Source: Lycium barbarum (taxonomy: Eukaryota; Streptophyta; Magnoliopsida; Solanales; Solanaceae). Taken from it: a stretch of DNA of 64,000 nt. The notes beneath the pieces were generated by a model. The model was not told where the DNA came from. It did not search any database and saw nothing but the letters and a program-made list of their open reading frames with translations. Numbering within the stretch: position 1 is the stretch's first letter; each line of letters starts with the position of its first letter. Location of the stretch: assembly GCF_019175385.1 (NCBI RefSeq), contig NC_083344.1, positions 7,292,965 to 7,356,964 on the forward strand. Reading direction: 5' to 3'. The position numbers and the translations under genes were made by a program. Of this stretch, positions 1 to 10,947 are shown piece by piece.

Positions 1-1
1 A

Positions 2-607
2 GACATTGCACATGCAGTGGGAGTTGTCAGCCGATTTATGAGCAATCCGGGAAAGCAACACTGGGAGGCTGTGAAGTGGATATTCAGATATCTGAAAGGC
101 AGCTCGAGTTCAGCTCTGTATTTCCGAAAATCAAAAACAGGATTGCAAGGGTATGTTGATGCTGACAACGGTGGTGATATTGATAGCAGAAAGAGCACAT
201 CCGGGTATGTTTACACCTTCGGAGGTACTGCAATCTCTTAGGTTTCCAAGTTGCAAAAGATAGTAGCTCTCTCTAGTTGTGAGGCTGAGTACGTTGCTGT
301 GACGGAGGCCACAAAGGAAATGATGTGGCTACAATCTTTTCTGCGGGAATTGGATCAGGACCACGAGGGAAGTGTGCTATATTATGATAGCCAAAGTGCC
401 ATTCATTTGGCAAAGAACCCGGTTTACCATGCTCGAACGAAGCACATACAACTCCAGTACCATTTCATTAGATCAGCTTTGGAAGATGGAGCGCTAGTGC
501 TTGAGAAGATCGCAGGGAATCAGAATCCAGCAGACATGCTGACAAAGGCAGTGACGATAGACAAACTGAAGCTATGCTCAACTTCAGTTGGCCTGCACGA
601 AGTATGA
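2..607 (+). pseudogene. Ty1/copia pol 3' end (RT tail and RNase H), copy A, nonsense-mutated
   Basis: This is the C-terminal end of a copia polyprotein, entering from before the window. The frame opens with DIAHAVGVVSRFM, the end of the reverse transcriptase region, followed by HWEAVKWIFRYLKG. RNase H follows with its acidic residues visible: D in VDADNGGD, E in SSCEAEY and D in YYDSQSA. The terminal PADMLTK motif is also present. RNase H would degrade the RNA strand of the RNA-DNA hybrid in the virus-like particle. The motifs resemble the Tork/Tnt1 lineage. Copy A has an in-frame TAG at 239-241 where copy B keeps TGG (Trp), so it is dead. The stop after HEV falls at 605-607, with the polypurine tract and LTR downstream. 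Confidence 0.92.
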
Positions 608-665
608 AAGTAGGATAGAGCTGCTGCATCGATCAAAGTGTGAAGACAAATTAAAATTAGTCTTC

Positions 666-675
666 AAGAGGGAGA
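666..675 (+). other. Copia polypurine tract, copy A
   Basis: AAGAGGGAGA lies immediately before TT and the LTR start, where second-strand synthesis would be primed. Copy B reads AAGTGGGAGA at the same place (7077-7086). Confidence 0.7.
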
Positions 676-677
676 TT

Positions 678-1218
678 TGTTAGGTGTGGAATTGGCCAAA
701 CAAGTCAATTCTTTTGTTCACATAGTCGTGATGTAAGCGTTTACCTCATAATAGTCGTGATGTAAGCGCTTACCTCATCATAGGAAATTCATTCCTATAA
801 ATAGGTAGCTTATGGTTCATTTGTAAGAAATCATTAAGATCATTTGCTATACACATCCCAAGAGAGAAAAAATCTAAGAGAAATACTCTTAGTGAAAGGC
901 CTAAGTAAGAGAAGGTCTTTGAGAGAATTTTCTGTGGTAAAATTCTTGAGTGTAATTGGGATTGGGGTTGTGAGGTTGAGTGTTGTAAACACTTGTAATA
1001 TTTCTTCTTTAATAAGATCTGCAGCAGCAACGTGGACGTAGCTCTCACATTGAGGGTGAACCACTATAAATCTGTGTGTGCTATTTATTCTTCGCTTACA
1101 TCACGGCGTAAGTAGGTTCTGTCTAAGGAGGTTGGTATTTAAGTGGTCCAGCTGTGACCCTCCAATCTTTCCTGGGAACCTGCTTACAAAGGTCGGATTT
1201 GGGATTTAAATCCTAACA
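678..1218 (+). mobile_element. Copia 3' LTR, copy A (541 bp)
   Basis: The LTR begins TGTTAGG and ends CCTAACA, a perfect 7-bp terminal inverted repeat with the canonical TG...CA ends. It follows an RNase H frame and a polypurine tract. A TATA box (CTATAAATAGG) lies at 795-805 and a doubled promoter motif lies upstream of it. The LTR is the same length as the copy B LTR (7089-7629) and differs by very few bases, for example G/A in GGGGTTGTGAGG. No 5' LTR is in the window. Confidence 0.92.
721..805 (+). promoter_or_regulatory. Copia U3 promoter: tandem TGATGTAAGCG boxes and TATA
   Basis: Two ~30-bp direct repeats (about 721-750 and 751-780) each contain GTCGTGATGTAAGCG followed by TTACCTCAT. 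The second holds the perfect 12-bp palindrome GTAAGCGCTTAC (762-773). The TATA box CTATAAATAGG is at 795-805. An inverted copy of the core, CTTACATCACG, is at 1095-1105. The TGATGTAAG core resembles a variant of the bZIP/TGA-factor as-1 element, and the layout recalls the repeated U3 boxes of Tnt1. Factor binding is inference. The same block is at about 7132-7216 in copy B. Confidence 0.6.
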
Positions 1219-1932
1219 AACTACCACCATAACATATGTTGTATAACTTAGTCATATCTATTCTGTTTGAACTATACAGTGTTTTTTATTTTTAGGGTGG
1301 AGGGGGTTGATGACCAAATACTTTTCCAATTATTAATATATATATTTTTGTTGAAAAAAATAACTTAGGTTTATTCAAATTTATTTTTGTAATATTTCTT
1401 GTGATTTGACATATTATACTTACTTCCCTCATTTTGATATTTTTGTAATAGAAGTGACCATTGATAAAATTTATATAATATTTCAAATTGCCCTTATTTT
1501 TTTGATATAGTGGAAAACAAACTACATAAAGATCTTAAAATCATTCGTAAGAAATACGACTTAAGTTTAGTTAAGCGAAGGAAATCCATGTCTTTAAGTG
1601 CATGATTTCAGAGTATCAAAGCCTCTTCATGATTATATTATGTTATTCATTTGCTAGAATATCGGCACAATGCTTTGCCTCCCTCCAATTATGTGTAATC
1701 GTAGCCTTGTTGGCCTTCAACAAATATCAACAATCTTCAATAATAGGTTTAAGCAAACGTCACGTCGATCCTCATTGATAAGCTTTAATGCATTTAGGCA
1801 ATCTGTGTCCATTTCTACCGCTTCAAATTGCCCTTATGGCACTACGTGTAGAATACTATGTTTTTTAATAAAAGTCTGCTCTCTCAACTACAACTTACAA
1901 GTTGAAACATTCAACTTACTTGTTACTGTTAT
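1219..1932. other. Non-coding spacer, copy A
   Basis: AT-rich sequence between the copia LTR and the SINE. Short ORFs here (for example 1670-1936) show no family resemblance. It recurs as 7630-8343 in copy B. I see nothing else in it. Confidence 0.7.
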
Positions 1933-2073
1933 GTAGGGATCTAGCAGTTCAATTGGTTGCTACCTGAACTTTCATCTTGTTGTTGAGGGTTCGAATCCCC
2001 AGATTGTAATCCCCTCCCCCATTTTCCCCTTCTCCTACCCATATGTAATAATTTTTTTTTTAAAAGAAGTTAA
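1933..2073 (+). mobile_element. tRNA-derived SINE, copy A
   Basis: An RNA polymerase III-like internal promoter is visible: A-box-like TAGCAGTTCAATTGG at 1942-1956 and B box GGTTCGAATCC at 1988-1998. A T-rich 3' tail follows. The element is flanked by the perfect 13-bp target duplication TTGTTACTGTTAT at 1920-1932 and 2074-2086, as expected for LINE-mediated SINE insertion. Its layout fits Solanaceae SINEs, but I cannot name the subfamily. The same insertion is in copy B, so it predates the duplication. Confidence 0.82.
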
Positions 2074-2397
2074 TTGTTACTGTTATTTCTTTCATCGTAA
2101 ACTATTGTATAATGCATCTTGCTACTACTCAAATAGGATTTAGATTTTTAATTGTAAATTTCAAAAGTATATTAATATTTTAAATTAAAAAAATAATGGT
2201 TAACAATTACTTTACGATGGGTAAAAAATTATTTCGTATCTACTTTCAGGCAGTGTAGAATTTATATCTGAATATGATTTTTTTCAATATTCAAAATCCA
2301 ACGAATTGATCAAGTTAACTGTGTAAAAATGTAATGTTTCGTATTTTAAAGAGTAAATATCTCAAAAGTCCACTTCAAAGAGTAAATATCTCAAAAG

Positions 2398-5300
2398 TGT
2401 TACGTCCCGTATTTTTATACATTGGGACAACCCGGATTAACTATGACAATTAAGGGCCAAGACTATTCCGGGATTTGAAGTCGGGACTTTTGACCATTTG
2501 ATTTTATTTTGAGACATAAGTTGAATATGAAATTGAAGGCATTGGACACTTAGGAAAAATTGGGACCACAATTCATAAAATTGGAATTTAAAAATCTTGC
2601 ACCAAAAGCCATGGTGGCCGTGTGGACTTGAAATGGTCCCACACATTGTGTGGCCAATTTTAATTGGTCCAACACATGTGTGGGCCATAAACAAAGGGAG
2701 ATATTTGTGGATACTTAAAAAAAAGAAGACTAAGTCATCTTTCTCATTTCCCACTTCTACACTTAAAGAAAAATAACAAGACTTGGAGAGCCTCCACTCC
2801 CCCATGGTTCTCGGCCACAACCAAGAAAAATCAAGTCCCATTTTTGCCTCTCTAAAATTATTTCTTTGGTATAAACCCACTATTTGGAGGTCCCTAAGTA
2901 GCGTGGAAGTATTGTTTGGGTCATTCAACCACTCATTTTGCCCATTTGCAAACCCTAGCCTATTGGTGGATTGGAGAATAAAGGTGAGTTCTAATCTTGT
3001 TTTTGGAGTTATAAATGTTGTATGCATATTGTAGTATGCTAAAATGGATAAAAGTCATGAAATATGAAATGTTGAAGTTGGGTCTTGTGTTGGGTGTGTT
3101 GACCGTGTGAAGTATATGTGTGTGGTGTGGTATTGGGTTGATGAATTAATTGCTTGTAGCATATTGATTGTCGTAGAGTGGAGAAGAGAATAAAAATCAT
3201 CGATACATGTATATGTGTAGTGTAGCCGTGTATATAGCCTCCAAATGGTAGCAAAGAATGAATTAATATCGCTTAGCGTCGTAATGGTTGTTGTGATGAT
3301 TTGTATGTTGGAAATGAGAGTTAAATGTCCCGAATTGATATAGTAAGCGTTGCGGACTGATTTGGAGAACTTTGTGCATTTAATGCAATCCTTATATATG
3401 AGAACCATTAACATATGAATATGTGTAGTGTGAACGAATGTGAGTCATAGATTATGCCGAATATCGCATTATTATCGCTTAAGCGCTTTCGTGTCGTCGT
3501 TACGAATTCTAGTTTGGAATTGAGCATTTAATGACTTAAGATTGATGTTGAGATTGTACGGGTTGATTTGAGGGTTATTGTGCGTTGATGTAATTTGTAT
3601 ATTTTATGAAAATGGTATCGTTATATTGTGAATTGTGATACAAAACATGAATTGAAAGTCGGAAGTGTGCCCAGTGGGCTGCTCACGGGTAGGGGCTGTT
3701 TTCGGCCAAAAATTTGGAGAAATTGTGGATTGTTGGAAAAATTATGTGAATTGTTTAGAATGTTCTCGAATGTTGTTAGTATGAGTTTGGGTTAATAATC
3801 GAATGTACGAACGATATTGTGGCTTGAAAGTAAGCCATTGAATTGAATAATTGGAAAGTTGTCGAATGGTGTAAAAGAGAGCTACTATTATTATTTTGCC
3901 TTTCGAATTGATTATCGATGTTGCTAGGTTGGTTATTGTGGTTGTTGTTGTTGATTTTGAGCGAGTTAAATTCTCGGGATGGCCTATTTACAGGGGAAAT
4001 GCTGCCGAATTTTCTGTAGAATTTAATGTTAGTTGGAATAAATGGCTTAAGTGCCTATGTTTAATATTGGATATTCGTTGGCATATTTGTAGACCTTGGG
4101 GAGCCCGAGGCGTAGATTGGAATTTACTTTAGATTGGCCATCTTGGAGTGCGTACGAGGTATGTAAAGCAACCTCCCTTCTTTTTGGCATGTCTTAGTTT
4201 TACATAGGCTAGATTAGAGCCTTAAGGAAATTCCAAATCCGAAATCCGAACATGATATGATCTATATATGTTCCTTGGTACTCTTATGTATGATTTGATG
4301 AAATATGAACCTTTATGTATTTGAAATAATCGCTTTCCGAACTTTGCGCAAAAAGGTTTCACTTTAAAGAACTTCGTAATTTCTGAATGCCATACATTTC
4401 ACATAAATGCTCGGATTGCTCCAATATTTTTATAAAAGTTTGCATTATGTATGATACGTATGTTTTCCATAGGCGGGCCCGACTTGGGTAAATACCCGTC
4501 CGTGGGTCCCGCGACTTTCCTTTATGTAATTCAGAGAATCTTTGAAAGAATTTGGTATGATTATTATTCCGATTTCAAATATGATCATTTTACTTATGTT
4601 TGAATTTATGATAATGATTTTATGCATATGACTACTCACGACTCTACTCGTGCATTCTGTTATTCTTTTCGCCGAGTCCCGGGCCGGTTCTGTTGTTGTG
4701 CGCATTTTGATATACTCCGGAGTTATGCTGTGTTTATGGTTCACCGAGCTACTCGCAAAAGAGGGTCGGGTTCCACCTATATTTGGTGTTATGCTGTGTA
4801 TGGCGTTATGTTGTGATGTGATATGTGACGGGGATACGGAGATTTGAAACTTTCTGGTGTTATGCTGTGTTATGGCGCCATCGACGGGTGGGCGACCATA
4901 TTCTTCTGTACCCTATGCATTACTTACATATTTTTGAAAGTAAGCAAATTTTGATATGTTGGATTTGCACTTATGTTTGGTACTTCCATTTCGTTTATGT
5001 CTCAGATTTGCTTTCTGTATATTCTGCTTTGCATACTCAGTACATATTTCGTACTGACCCCCTTTCTTCGGGGGCTGCGTTTCATGCCCGCAGGTACAGA
5101 TGCACAGTTTGGTAATCTACCCATTTAGGACACCCTCTTCTGCTGTTTGGAGTGCTCCTCTCATTTCAGAGCACACATTTTGGTATATATTCGTTCGCTA
5201 TGTATATATGTATTTGTTCAGGGGCACGGCGGGGCCCTGTCCCGCCATATGATTCGGTTTGTCTGTTTAGAGGTCTGTAGACGTATTTGTGGGTGTGTGT

Positions 5301-5670
5301 GCCTACTTCTGTACGGATGTGTTTGCATGATTCTATTCGTTATGGCAGCCTCGTCGGCGTGCATTTTGTATATGTTTGTGGCAGCCTTGTCGGCGTGCAT
5401 TTGTATATGCGTTTTGGGCCATTGTGCCATTTGACAGCCTTGTCGGCTTTTGACATATTTGATAGCCTTGCCGGCTTTTTGATATATGTGCATATGTTCG
5501 GCGATGTATATTCCGCTGCTTCTTCTGATTCTGATATAATGTTTTGTACACGCAATCGCGCAAGATAATATTCGTTCTCAACTCTGTTTAAAAATGATGA
5601 TTTAGTTTGTATGTCCGTTTGGGTGCCCAAGTAGGGCACCAGTCGCGGCCCACGGGGCTGGGTCGTGACA
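2398..5670 (+). mobile_element. Solo LTR (3,273 bp), chromovirus-like gypsy family, in copy A only
   Basis: The ends are TGTTACGTCCCG and GGGTCGTGACA, with perfect 5-bp target duplications AAAAG at 2393-2397 and 2671-equivalent right flank 5671-5675. Copy B shows the empty site CTCAAAAGGCC. No pol or gag lies inside, so a complete element must have inserted and then recombined between its LTRs. The LTR contains family landmarks such as the CCCTTTCTTCGGGGGCTGCG block near 5060. The same family occurs inverted at 51894-54891. The many short ORFs (for example 4622-5684) are spurious. Confidence 0.92.
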
Positions 5671-6440
5671 AAAAGGCCACTCAACTATTAGGAATCACGT
5701 AGCAAAGTCATTGAACTTTGTTTTGTATCAGTAAAGTCACTCAACTTAAGGTTTTTTCTTATAAAATCACTCCACCAACTTTGTCATAAAAAACTCATTT
5801 TAACCCCTTACATTCGGACCACTACAATGGGTTTATGTAAATTAATTAAATCATAATTGAGTGCTAGTTTATCGGAAAAGATCGACAACCTAAAGATCAG
5901 AAATCATCCCTTATGAAGAGTTCAAGCTAAACCAGTTGAAAACAAAGGATTTTTCCCTTAATAGAACTAAGTCCATTTTACTAGTTTTAGTTCTGCCACT
6001 TTCAAAAATAGTGAAGCGGCCTCATTAAGAAGAAAATCAATTGCACCGAAGATCAAAATTCATCAACCTAAAGTAGTAAGATTAGCCTTGGATTAAAGTA
6101 AGCAATCTTTTCCATTGATATTTTGATTATCCTTGTGGTTTGGCCCTTCCCGGACCCCGAGCATAACGGGAGCTTAGTGCACTGAAATTATTATATAAAT
6201 CCTTTGTAATTATCCAAATTGTCAAAATTATTTGAATTAAAGAATATATCATAAAAGACAAATAAAATGGATCGAGATAATTTGAAGCTCTGCAAAAAGA
6301 AATCATGCAGAAAAATGAGACTTTAAATATCAAAAGAAAAATATTAAAACAAAAGAAAGGGTATGGAATTTATTTTTTGTACACTGCTATTGCTAAAAAT
6401 ATTCAATTATTTAAAAGAGTACATGTCAATATTCATATTA
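5671..6440 (+). mobile_element. Truncated TIR DNA transposon, copy A (left TIR and interior)
   Basis: After the solo LTR, the host sequence resumes with the left ~140-bp arm of the non-autonomous transposon that is complete at 8801-9850. The arm runs from GGCCACTCAACTATT through the phrase AAAATCACTCCACCAACTTTG. The right arm is missing because the duplication breakpoint cuts the element at about 6440. No transposase is encoded. Confidence 0.8.
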
Positions 6441-7018
6441 AAAGAGTACATGTCAATCCGGGAAAGCAACACTGGGAGGCTGTGAAGTGGATATTCAGAT
6501 ATCTGAAAGGCAGCTCGAGTTCAGCTCTGTATTTCCGAAAATCAAAAACAGGATTGCAAGGGTATGTTGATGCTGACAACGGTGGTGATATTGATAGCAG
6601 AAAGAGCACATCCGGGTATGTTTGCACCTTCGGAGGTACTGCAATCTCTTGGGTTTCCAAGTTGCAAAAGATAGTAGCTCTCTCTAGTTGTGAGGCTGAG
6701 TACGTTGCTGTGACGGAGGCCACAAAGGAAATGATGTGGCTACAATCTTTTCTGCGGGAATTGGATCAGGACCACGAGGGAAGTGTGCTATATTATGATA
6801 GCCAAAGCGCCATTCATTTGGCAAAGAACCCGGTTTACCATGCTCGAACGAAGCACATACAACTCCGGTACCATTTCATTAGATCAGCTTTGGAAGATGG
6901 AGCGCTAGTGCTTGAGAAAATCGCAGGGAGTCAGAATCCAGCAGACATGCTGACAAAGGCAGTGACGATAGACAAACTGAAGTTATGCCCAACTTCAGTT
7001 GGCCTGCACGAAGTATGA
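6305..7018 (+). pseudogene. Chimeric ORF: transposon interior fused to copia RNase H, copy B
   Basis: The duplication junction placed noncoding sequence of the TIR transposon in frame with the copia RNase H end. The result is an open frame of 237 codons. Residues ~1-50 (from MQKNETLNIKRK) have no family match and are lysine-rich. From NPGKQHWEAVKW onward it is an uninterrupted RNase H domain with VDADNGGD, SSCEAEY, YYDSQSA and the C-terminal PADMLTK motif. No promoter is evident upstream. I take it as a retroelement fragment with an accidental new N-terminus rather than a gene. Confidence 0.75.
6441..6457. other. Duplication junction with templated filler
   Basis: Copy A stays homologous to copy B up to 6440 (ATTCATATTA, matching 9566-9575). 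It then carries 17 bases, AAAGAGTACATGTCAAT, that repeat 6413-6429, before RNase H sequence of copy B begins (CCGGG at 6458). The CAAT at the end is shared with the copy B start (43-46). A filler copied from next to the break plus microhomology is typical of end joining or template switching. Confidence 0.8.
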
Positions 7019-7088
7019 AAGTAGGATGGAGCTGCTGCATCGATCAAAGTGTGAAGACAAATTAAAATTAGTCTTCAAGTGGGAGATT

Positions 7089-7629
7089 TGTTAGGTGTGG
7101 AATTGGCCAAACAAGTCAATTCTTTTGTTCACATAGTCGTGATGTAAGCGTTTACCTCATAATAGTCGTGATGTAAGCGCTTACCTCATCATAGGAAATT
7201 CATTCCTATAAATAGGTAGCTTATGGTTCATTTGTAAGAAATCATTAAGATCATTTGCTATACACATCCCAAGAGAGAAAAAATCTAAGAGAAATACTCT
7301 TAGTGAAAGGCCTAAGTAAGAGAAGGTCTTTGAGAGAATTTTCTGTGGTAAAATTCTTGAGTGTAATTGGGATTGGGGTTATGAGGTTGAGTGTTGTAAA
7401 CACTTGTAATATTTCTTCTTTAATAAGATCTGCAGCAGCAACGTGGACGTAGCTCTCACATTGAGGGTGAACCACTATAAATCTGTGTGTGCTATTTATT
7501 CTTCGCTTACATCACGGCGTAAGTAGGTTCTGTCTAAGGAGGTTGGTATTTAAGTGGTCCAGCTGTGACCCTCCAATCTTTCCTGGGAACCTGCTTACAA
7601 AGGTCGGATTTGGGATTTAAATCCTAACA
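7089..7629 (+). mobile_element. Copia 3' LTR, copy B (541 bp)
   Basis: Ends are TGTTAGG and CCTAACA as in copy A, and the length is identical. The promoter boxes (about 7132-7191) and the TATA box (7206-7216) are retained. Together with the RNase H frame ending at 7018 it is the duplicated 3' end of one copia insertion, not a second insertion. Confidence 0.92.
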
Positions 7630-8343
7630 AACTACCACCATAACATATGTTGTATAACTTAGTCATATCTATTCTGTTTGAACTATACAGTGTTTTTTAT
7701 TTTTAGGGTGGAGGGGGTTGATGACCAGATACTTTTCCAATTATTAATATATATATTTTTGTTGAAAAAAATAACTTAGGTTTATTCAAATTTATTTTTG
7801 TAATATTTCTTGTGATTTGACATATTATACTTACTTCCCTCATTTTGATATTTTTGTAATAGAAGTGACCATTGATAAAATTTATATAATATTTCAAATT
7901 GCCCTTATTTTTTTGATATAGTGGAAAACAAACTACATAAAGATCTTAAAATCATTCGTAAGAAATACGACTTAAGTTTAGTTAAGCGAAGGAAATCCAT
8001 GTCTTTAAGTGCATGATTTCAGAGTATCAAAGCCTCTTCATGATTATATTGTGTTATTCATTTGCTAGAATATCGGCACAATGCTTTGCCTCCCTCCAAT
8101 TATGTGTAATCGTAGCCTTGTTGGCCTTCAACAAATATCAACAATCTTCAATAATAGGTTTAAGCAAACGTCACGTCGATCCTCATTGATAAGCTTTAAT
8201 GCATTTAGGCAATCTGTGTCCATTTCTACCGCTTCAAATTGCCCTTATGGCACTACGTGTAGAATACTATGTTTTTTAATAAAAGTCTGCTCTCTCAACT
8301 ACAACTTACAAGTTGAAACATTCAACTTACTTGTTACTGTTAT
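7630..8343. other. Non-coding spacer, copy B
   Basis: Counterpart of 1219-1932 with only scattered substitutions, for example G for A in GACCAGATAC near 7727. No gene seen. Confidence 0.7.
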
Positions 8344-8486
8344 GTAGGGATCTAGCAGTTCAATTGGTTGCTACCTGAACTTTCATCTTGTTGTTGAGGG
8401 TTCGAATCCCCAGATTGTAATCCCCTCCCCCATTTTCCCCTTCTCCTACCCATATGTAATAATTATTTTTTTTTAAAAGAAGTTAA
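8344..8486 (+). mobile_element. tRNA-derived SINE, copy B
   Basis: Same SINE as 1933-2073, with A- and B-box-like sequences and a slightly longer T-run. The 13-bp target duplications TTGTTACTGTTAT are intact at 8331-8343 and 8487-8499. It is a duplicated insertion, not an independent one. Confidence 0.8.
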
Positions 8487-8800
8487 TTGTTACTGTTATT
8501 TCTTTCATCGTAAACTATTGTATAATGCATCTTGCTACTACTCAAATAGGATTTAGATTTTTAATTGTAAAATTCAAATGTATATTAATATTTTAAATTA
8601 AAAAAATAATGGTTAACAATTACTTTACGATGGGTAAAAAATTATTTCGTATCTACTTTCAGGCAGTGTAGAATTTATATCTGAATATGATTTTTTTCAA
8701 TATTCAAAATCCAACGAATTGATCAAGTTAACTGTGTAAAAATGTAATGTTTCGTATTTTAAAGAGTAAATATCTCAAAAGGCCACTTTAAAGAGTAAAT

Positions 8801-9850
8801 ATCTCAAAAGGCCACTCAACTATTAGGAATCACGTAGCAAAGTCATTGAACTTTGTTTTGTATCAGTAAAGTCACTCAACTTAAGGTTTTTTCTTATAAA
8901 ATCACTCCACCAACTTTGTCATAAAAAACTCATTTTAACCCCTTACATTCGGACCACTACAATGGGTTTATGTAAATTAATTAAATCATAATTGAGTGCT
9001 AGTTTATCGGAAAAGATCGACAACCTAAAGATCAGAAATCATCCCTTATGAAGAGTTCAAGCTAAACCAGTTGAACACAAAGGATTTTTCCCTTAATAGA
9101 ACTAAGTCCATTTTACTAGTTTTAGTTCTGCCACTTTCAAAAATAGTGAAGCGGCCTCATTAAGAAGAAAATCAATTGCACCGAAGATCAAAATTCATCA
9201 ACCTAAAGTAGTAAGATTAGCCTTGGATTAAAGTAAGCAATCTTTTCCATTGATATTTTGATTATCCTTGTGGTTTGGCCCTTCCCGGACCCCGAGCATA
9301 ACGGGAGCTTAGTGCACTGAAATTATTATATAAATCCTTTGTAATTATCCGAATTGTCAAAATTATTTGAATTAAAGAATATATCATAAAAGACAAATAA
9401 AATGGATCGAGATAATTTGAAGCTCTGCAAAAAGAAATCATGCAGAAAAATGAGACTTTAAATATCAAAAGAAAAATATTAAAACAAAAGAAAGGGTATG
9501 GAATTTATTTTTTGTACACTGCTATTGCTAAAAATATTCAATTATTTAAAAGAGTACATGTCAAAATTCATATTAACCTAAAGATCATTTTTTACATTTT
9601 AAAATTATATGCAATAATTCAACTCGTTTCATGGAATTGATTAAGATCAAGAGAGTTCAAAATTTAAAGAGGGTATTATTTCTCAAACCCAAAATGTAAA
9701 GTGGGCAAAGTGAGCTTTTTCTTTATGACAAATTTGGTTGAGTGATTTTATAAGAGAAAAGTCCCAAGTTCAGTGATTTTATTGATATAAAACAAAGTTC
9801 GATGACTTTGCTACATGATAACTCACAGTTGAGTGACCTTTTGACATACT
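8801..9850. mobile_element. Non-autonomous DNA transposon with ~140-bp terminal inverted repeats
   Basis: The left arm (about 8801-8945) and the reverse complement of the right arm (about 9705-9850) read alike: TCAAAAGG(C/T)CACTCAACT, then AAAGTCATTGAACTTTG, then TTATAAAATCACTC. The ~760-bp interior has no transposase. Exact ends and target duplication are not clear, because the left edge overlaps a ~31-bp local repeat (8761-8810). Arm length suggests a Mutator-like or similar non-autonomous family, but I cannot fix the superfamily. Confidence 0.75.
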
Positions 9851-10947
9851 TTTCTCTTTTGATCTTGTATGCGAGGATCATTTTCTACTCAGAAAAAAGA
9901 ATGACTTAGCCATATCTTATTACCATTTCCAATCATTTCTTTAGATTTTGAAATGGTAATTGATATTTCAATGGGCTGATTGATAATCCAAATGAATTCG
10001 AAGCTAACTTAAGCAAATAAAATATAGTAGAAAGTTGAACAATCAAATAATTTGCGTTACCAGATTTAGTATTCAACATTTAAGGAGTACTACACAAAAG
10101 GGGTACTTTGGGACCATTGAAGAATTTTTTTTCCTTTAAACAAAGTTTGGTTACTAAAATGATCAAAATAAAGGAGATGAATGTAATATCTCAAATCAAA
10201 ACAAGACTGTTACAAAGCCAAACTTAAAGGGAAGGCTCTCACAAAACAAAAAACAAAAAACAAAAAAACAAAAAAAAGGATGCTTTGTAGTTGGAATTTT
10301 AGTGCTACCATTTTCATCAAAACAAAATTGCTCCTTCCTCATATGAAGAATAGAATCCAAAGACAATTATTGGGTGAATTGGACTACTCCCCTGTCTCAT
10401 TTTACACGTGACACTCTTTTCTTTTTAGTCAGTCCAAAAATGAACGACATCTTTCTATCTTTAAAAATAATTCAACTTTAATTTTTTTTTAATGAAATTA
10501 TTTACAACAACACAAATATCTAGAGCTTGTTTTAGCGAACATGTTCTAAAATTCTTCAAATATTTATTAAACTCTGTGCTCAGTCAAACACCCTCATATA
10601 AAATGAGACGGAAAGACTTTTTTTTTTTGTCTCATAGCACAGTAATCTTACTTTCATGTTGTCTTCCTTCACTTATATTTTGTTCTTATGACCTTTGAGA
10701 AAGAATACAACCATTCTAAAAATTATATGAAGTTGTAAGCCCAACATATATAAACTTTCCCATTCAAATAAGTTAACTGGTCCAAAATTCATAATTTTCA
10801 ATTTGCATTGATATAACATTTCCTGTCTATTTCGTATACTAGGGATCGCCAAGAACTAGGAATCCATCATTCGTTAGTGGGAAATTTTGTTCCAAATAGA
10901 TGACCAATTTTGTAGTATTGGTGGAAGGGATATACCCTACTCGAAAT
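9851..10947. other. Non-coding DNA
   Basis: AT-rich sequence with an A-rich simple stretch around 10245-10278 (repeated AAAACA). The ORF at 10492-10698 has no recognisable features. No gene or element identified. Confidence 0.6.

Larger units (their letters stand above)
43..6440 (+). repeat. Tandem segmental duplication, copy A
   Basis: This segment and 6454-9575 are direct tandem copies that I could align by eye from end to end. Without the 3,273-bp solo LTR and its extra 5-bp target duplication, copy A is about 3,120 bp and copy B about 3,122 bp. Order in both: copia RNase H end, 541-bp LTR, SINE, AT-rich spacer, left part of a TIR transposon. Substitutions are few, so the duplication looks recent. 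The solo LTR occurs only in copy A, so it most simply arrived after the duplication. Confidence 0.9.
6454..9575 (+). repeat. Tandem segmental duplication, copy B
   Basis: Second copy of the unit, lacking the solo LTR of copy A. It starts inside the copia RNase H region and ends inside the TIR transposon, where the sequence continues (CCTAAAGATC) into the rest of that element. It gives the empty-site sequence for the AAAAG insertion. It keeps TGG at the codon that is TAG in copy A. Confidence 0.9.

Noticed and set aside
1942..1998. A tRNA gene (A and B boxes present)
   Set aside because: No cloverleaf or anticodon arm can be drawn, and target duplications plus a T-rich tail identify a SINE.
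4445..5684. Dense overlapping ORFs on both strands (65-114 codons)
   Set aside because: They lie wholly inside the 2398-5670 solo LTR, overlap one another on both strands, and none shows a protein family pattern.
7089..7629. Two copia LTRs (678 and 7089) as the 5' and 3' LTRs of one element
   Set aside because: Each LTR is preceded by the same RNase H end and followed by the same flank and SINE, so they are duplicated 3' LTRs, not a pair enclosing an internal region.
8801..9850. Autonomous transposase gene between the inverted arms
   Set aside because: The ~760-bp interior has only short ORFs (up to 68 codons) without a DDE pattern.
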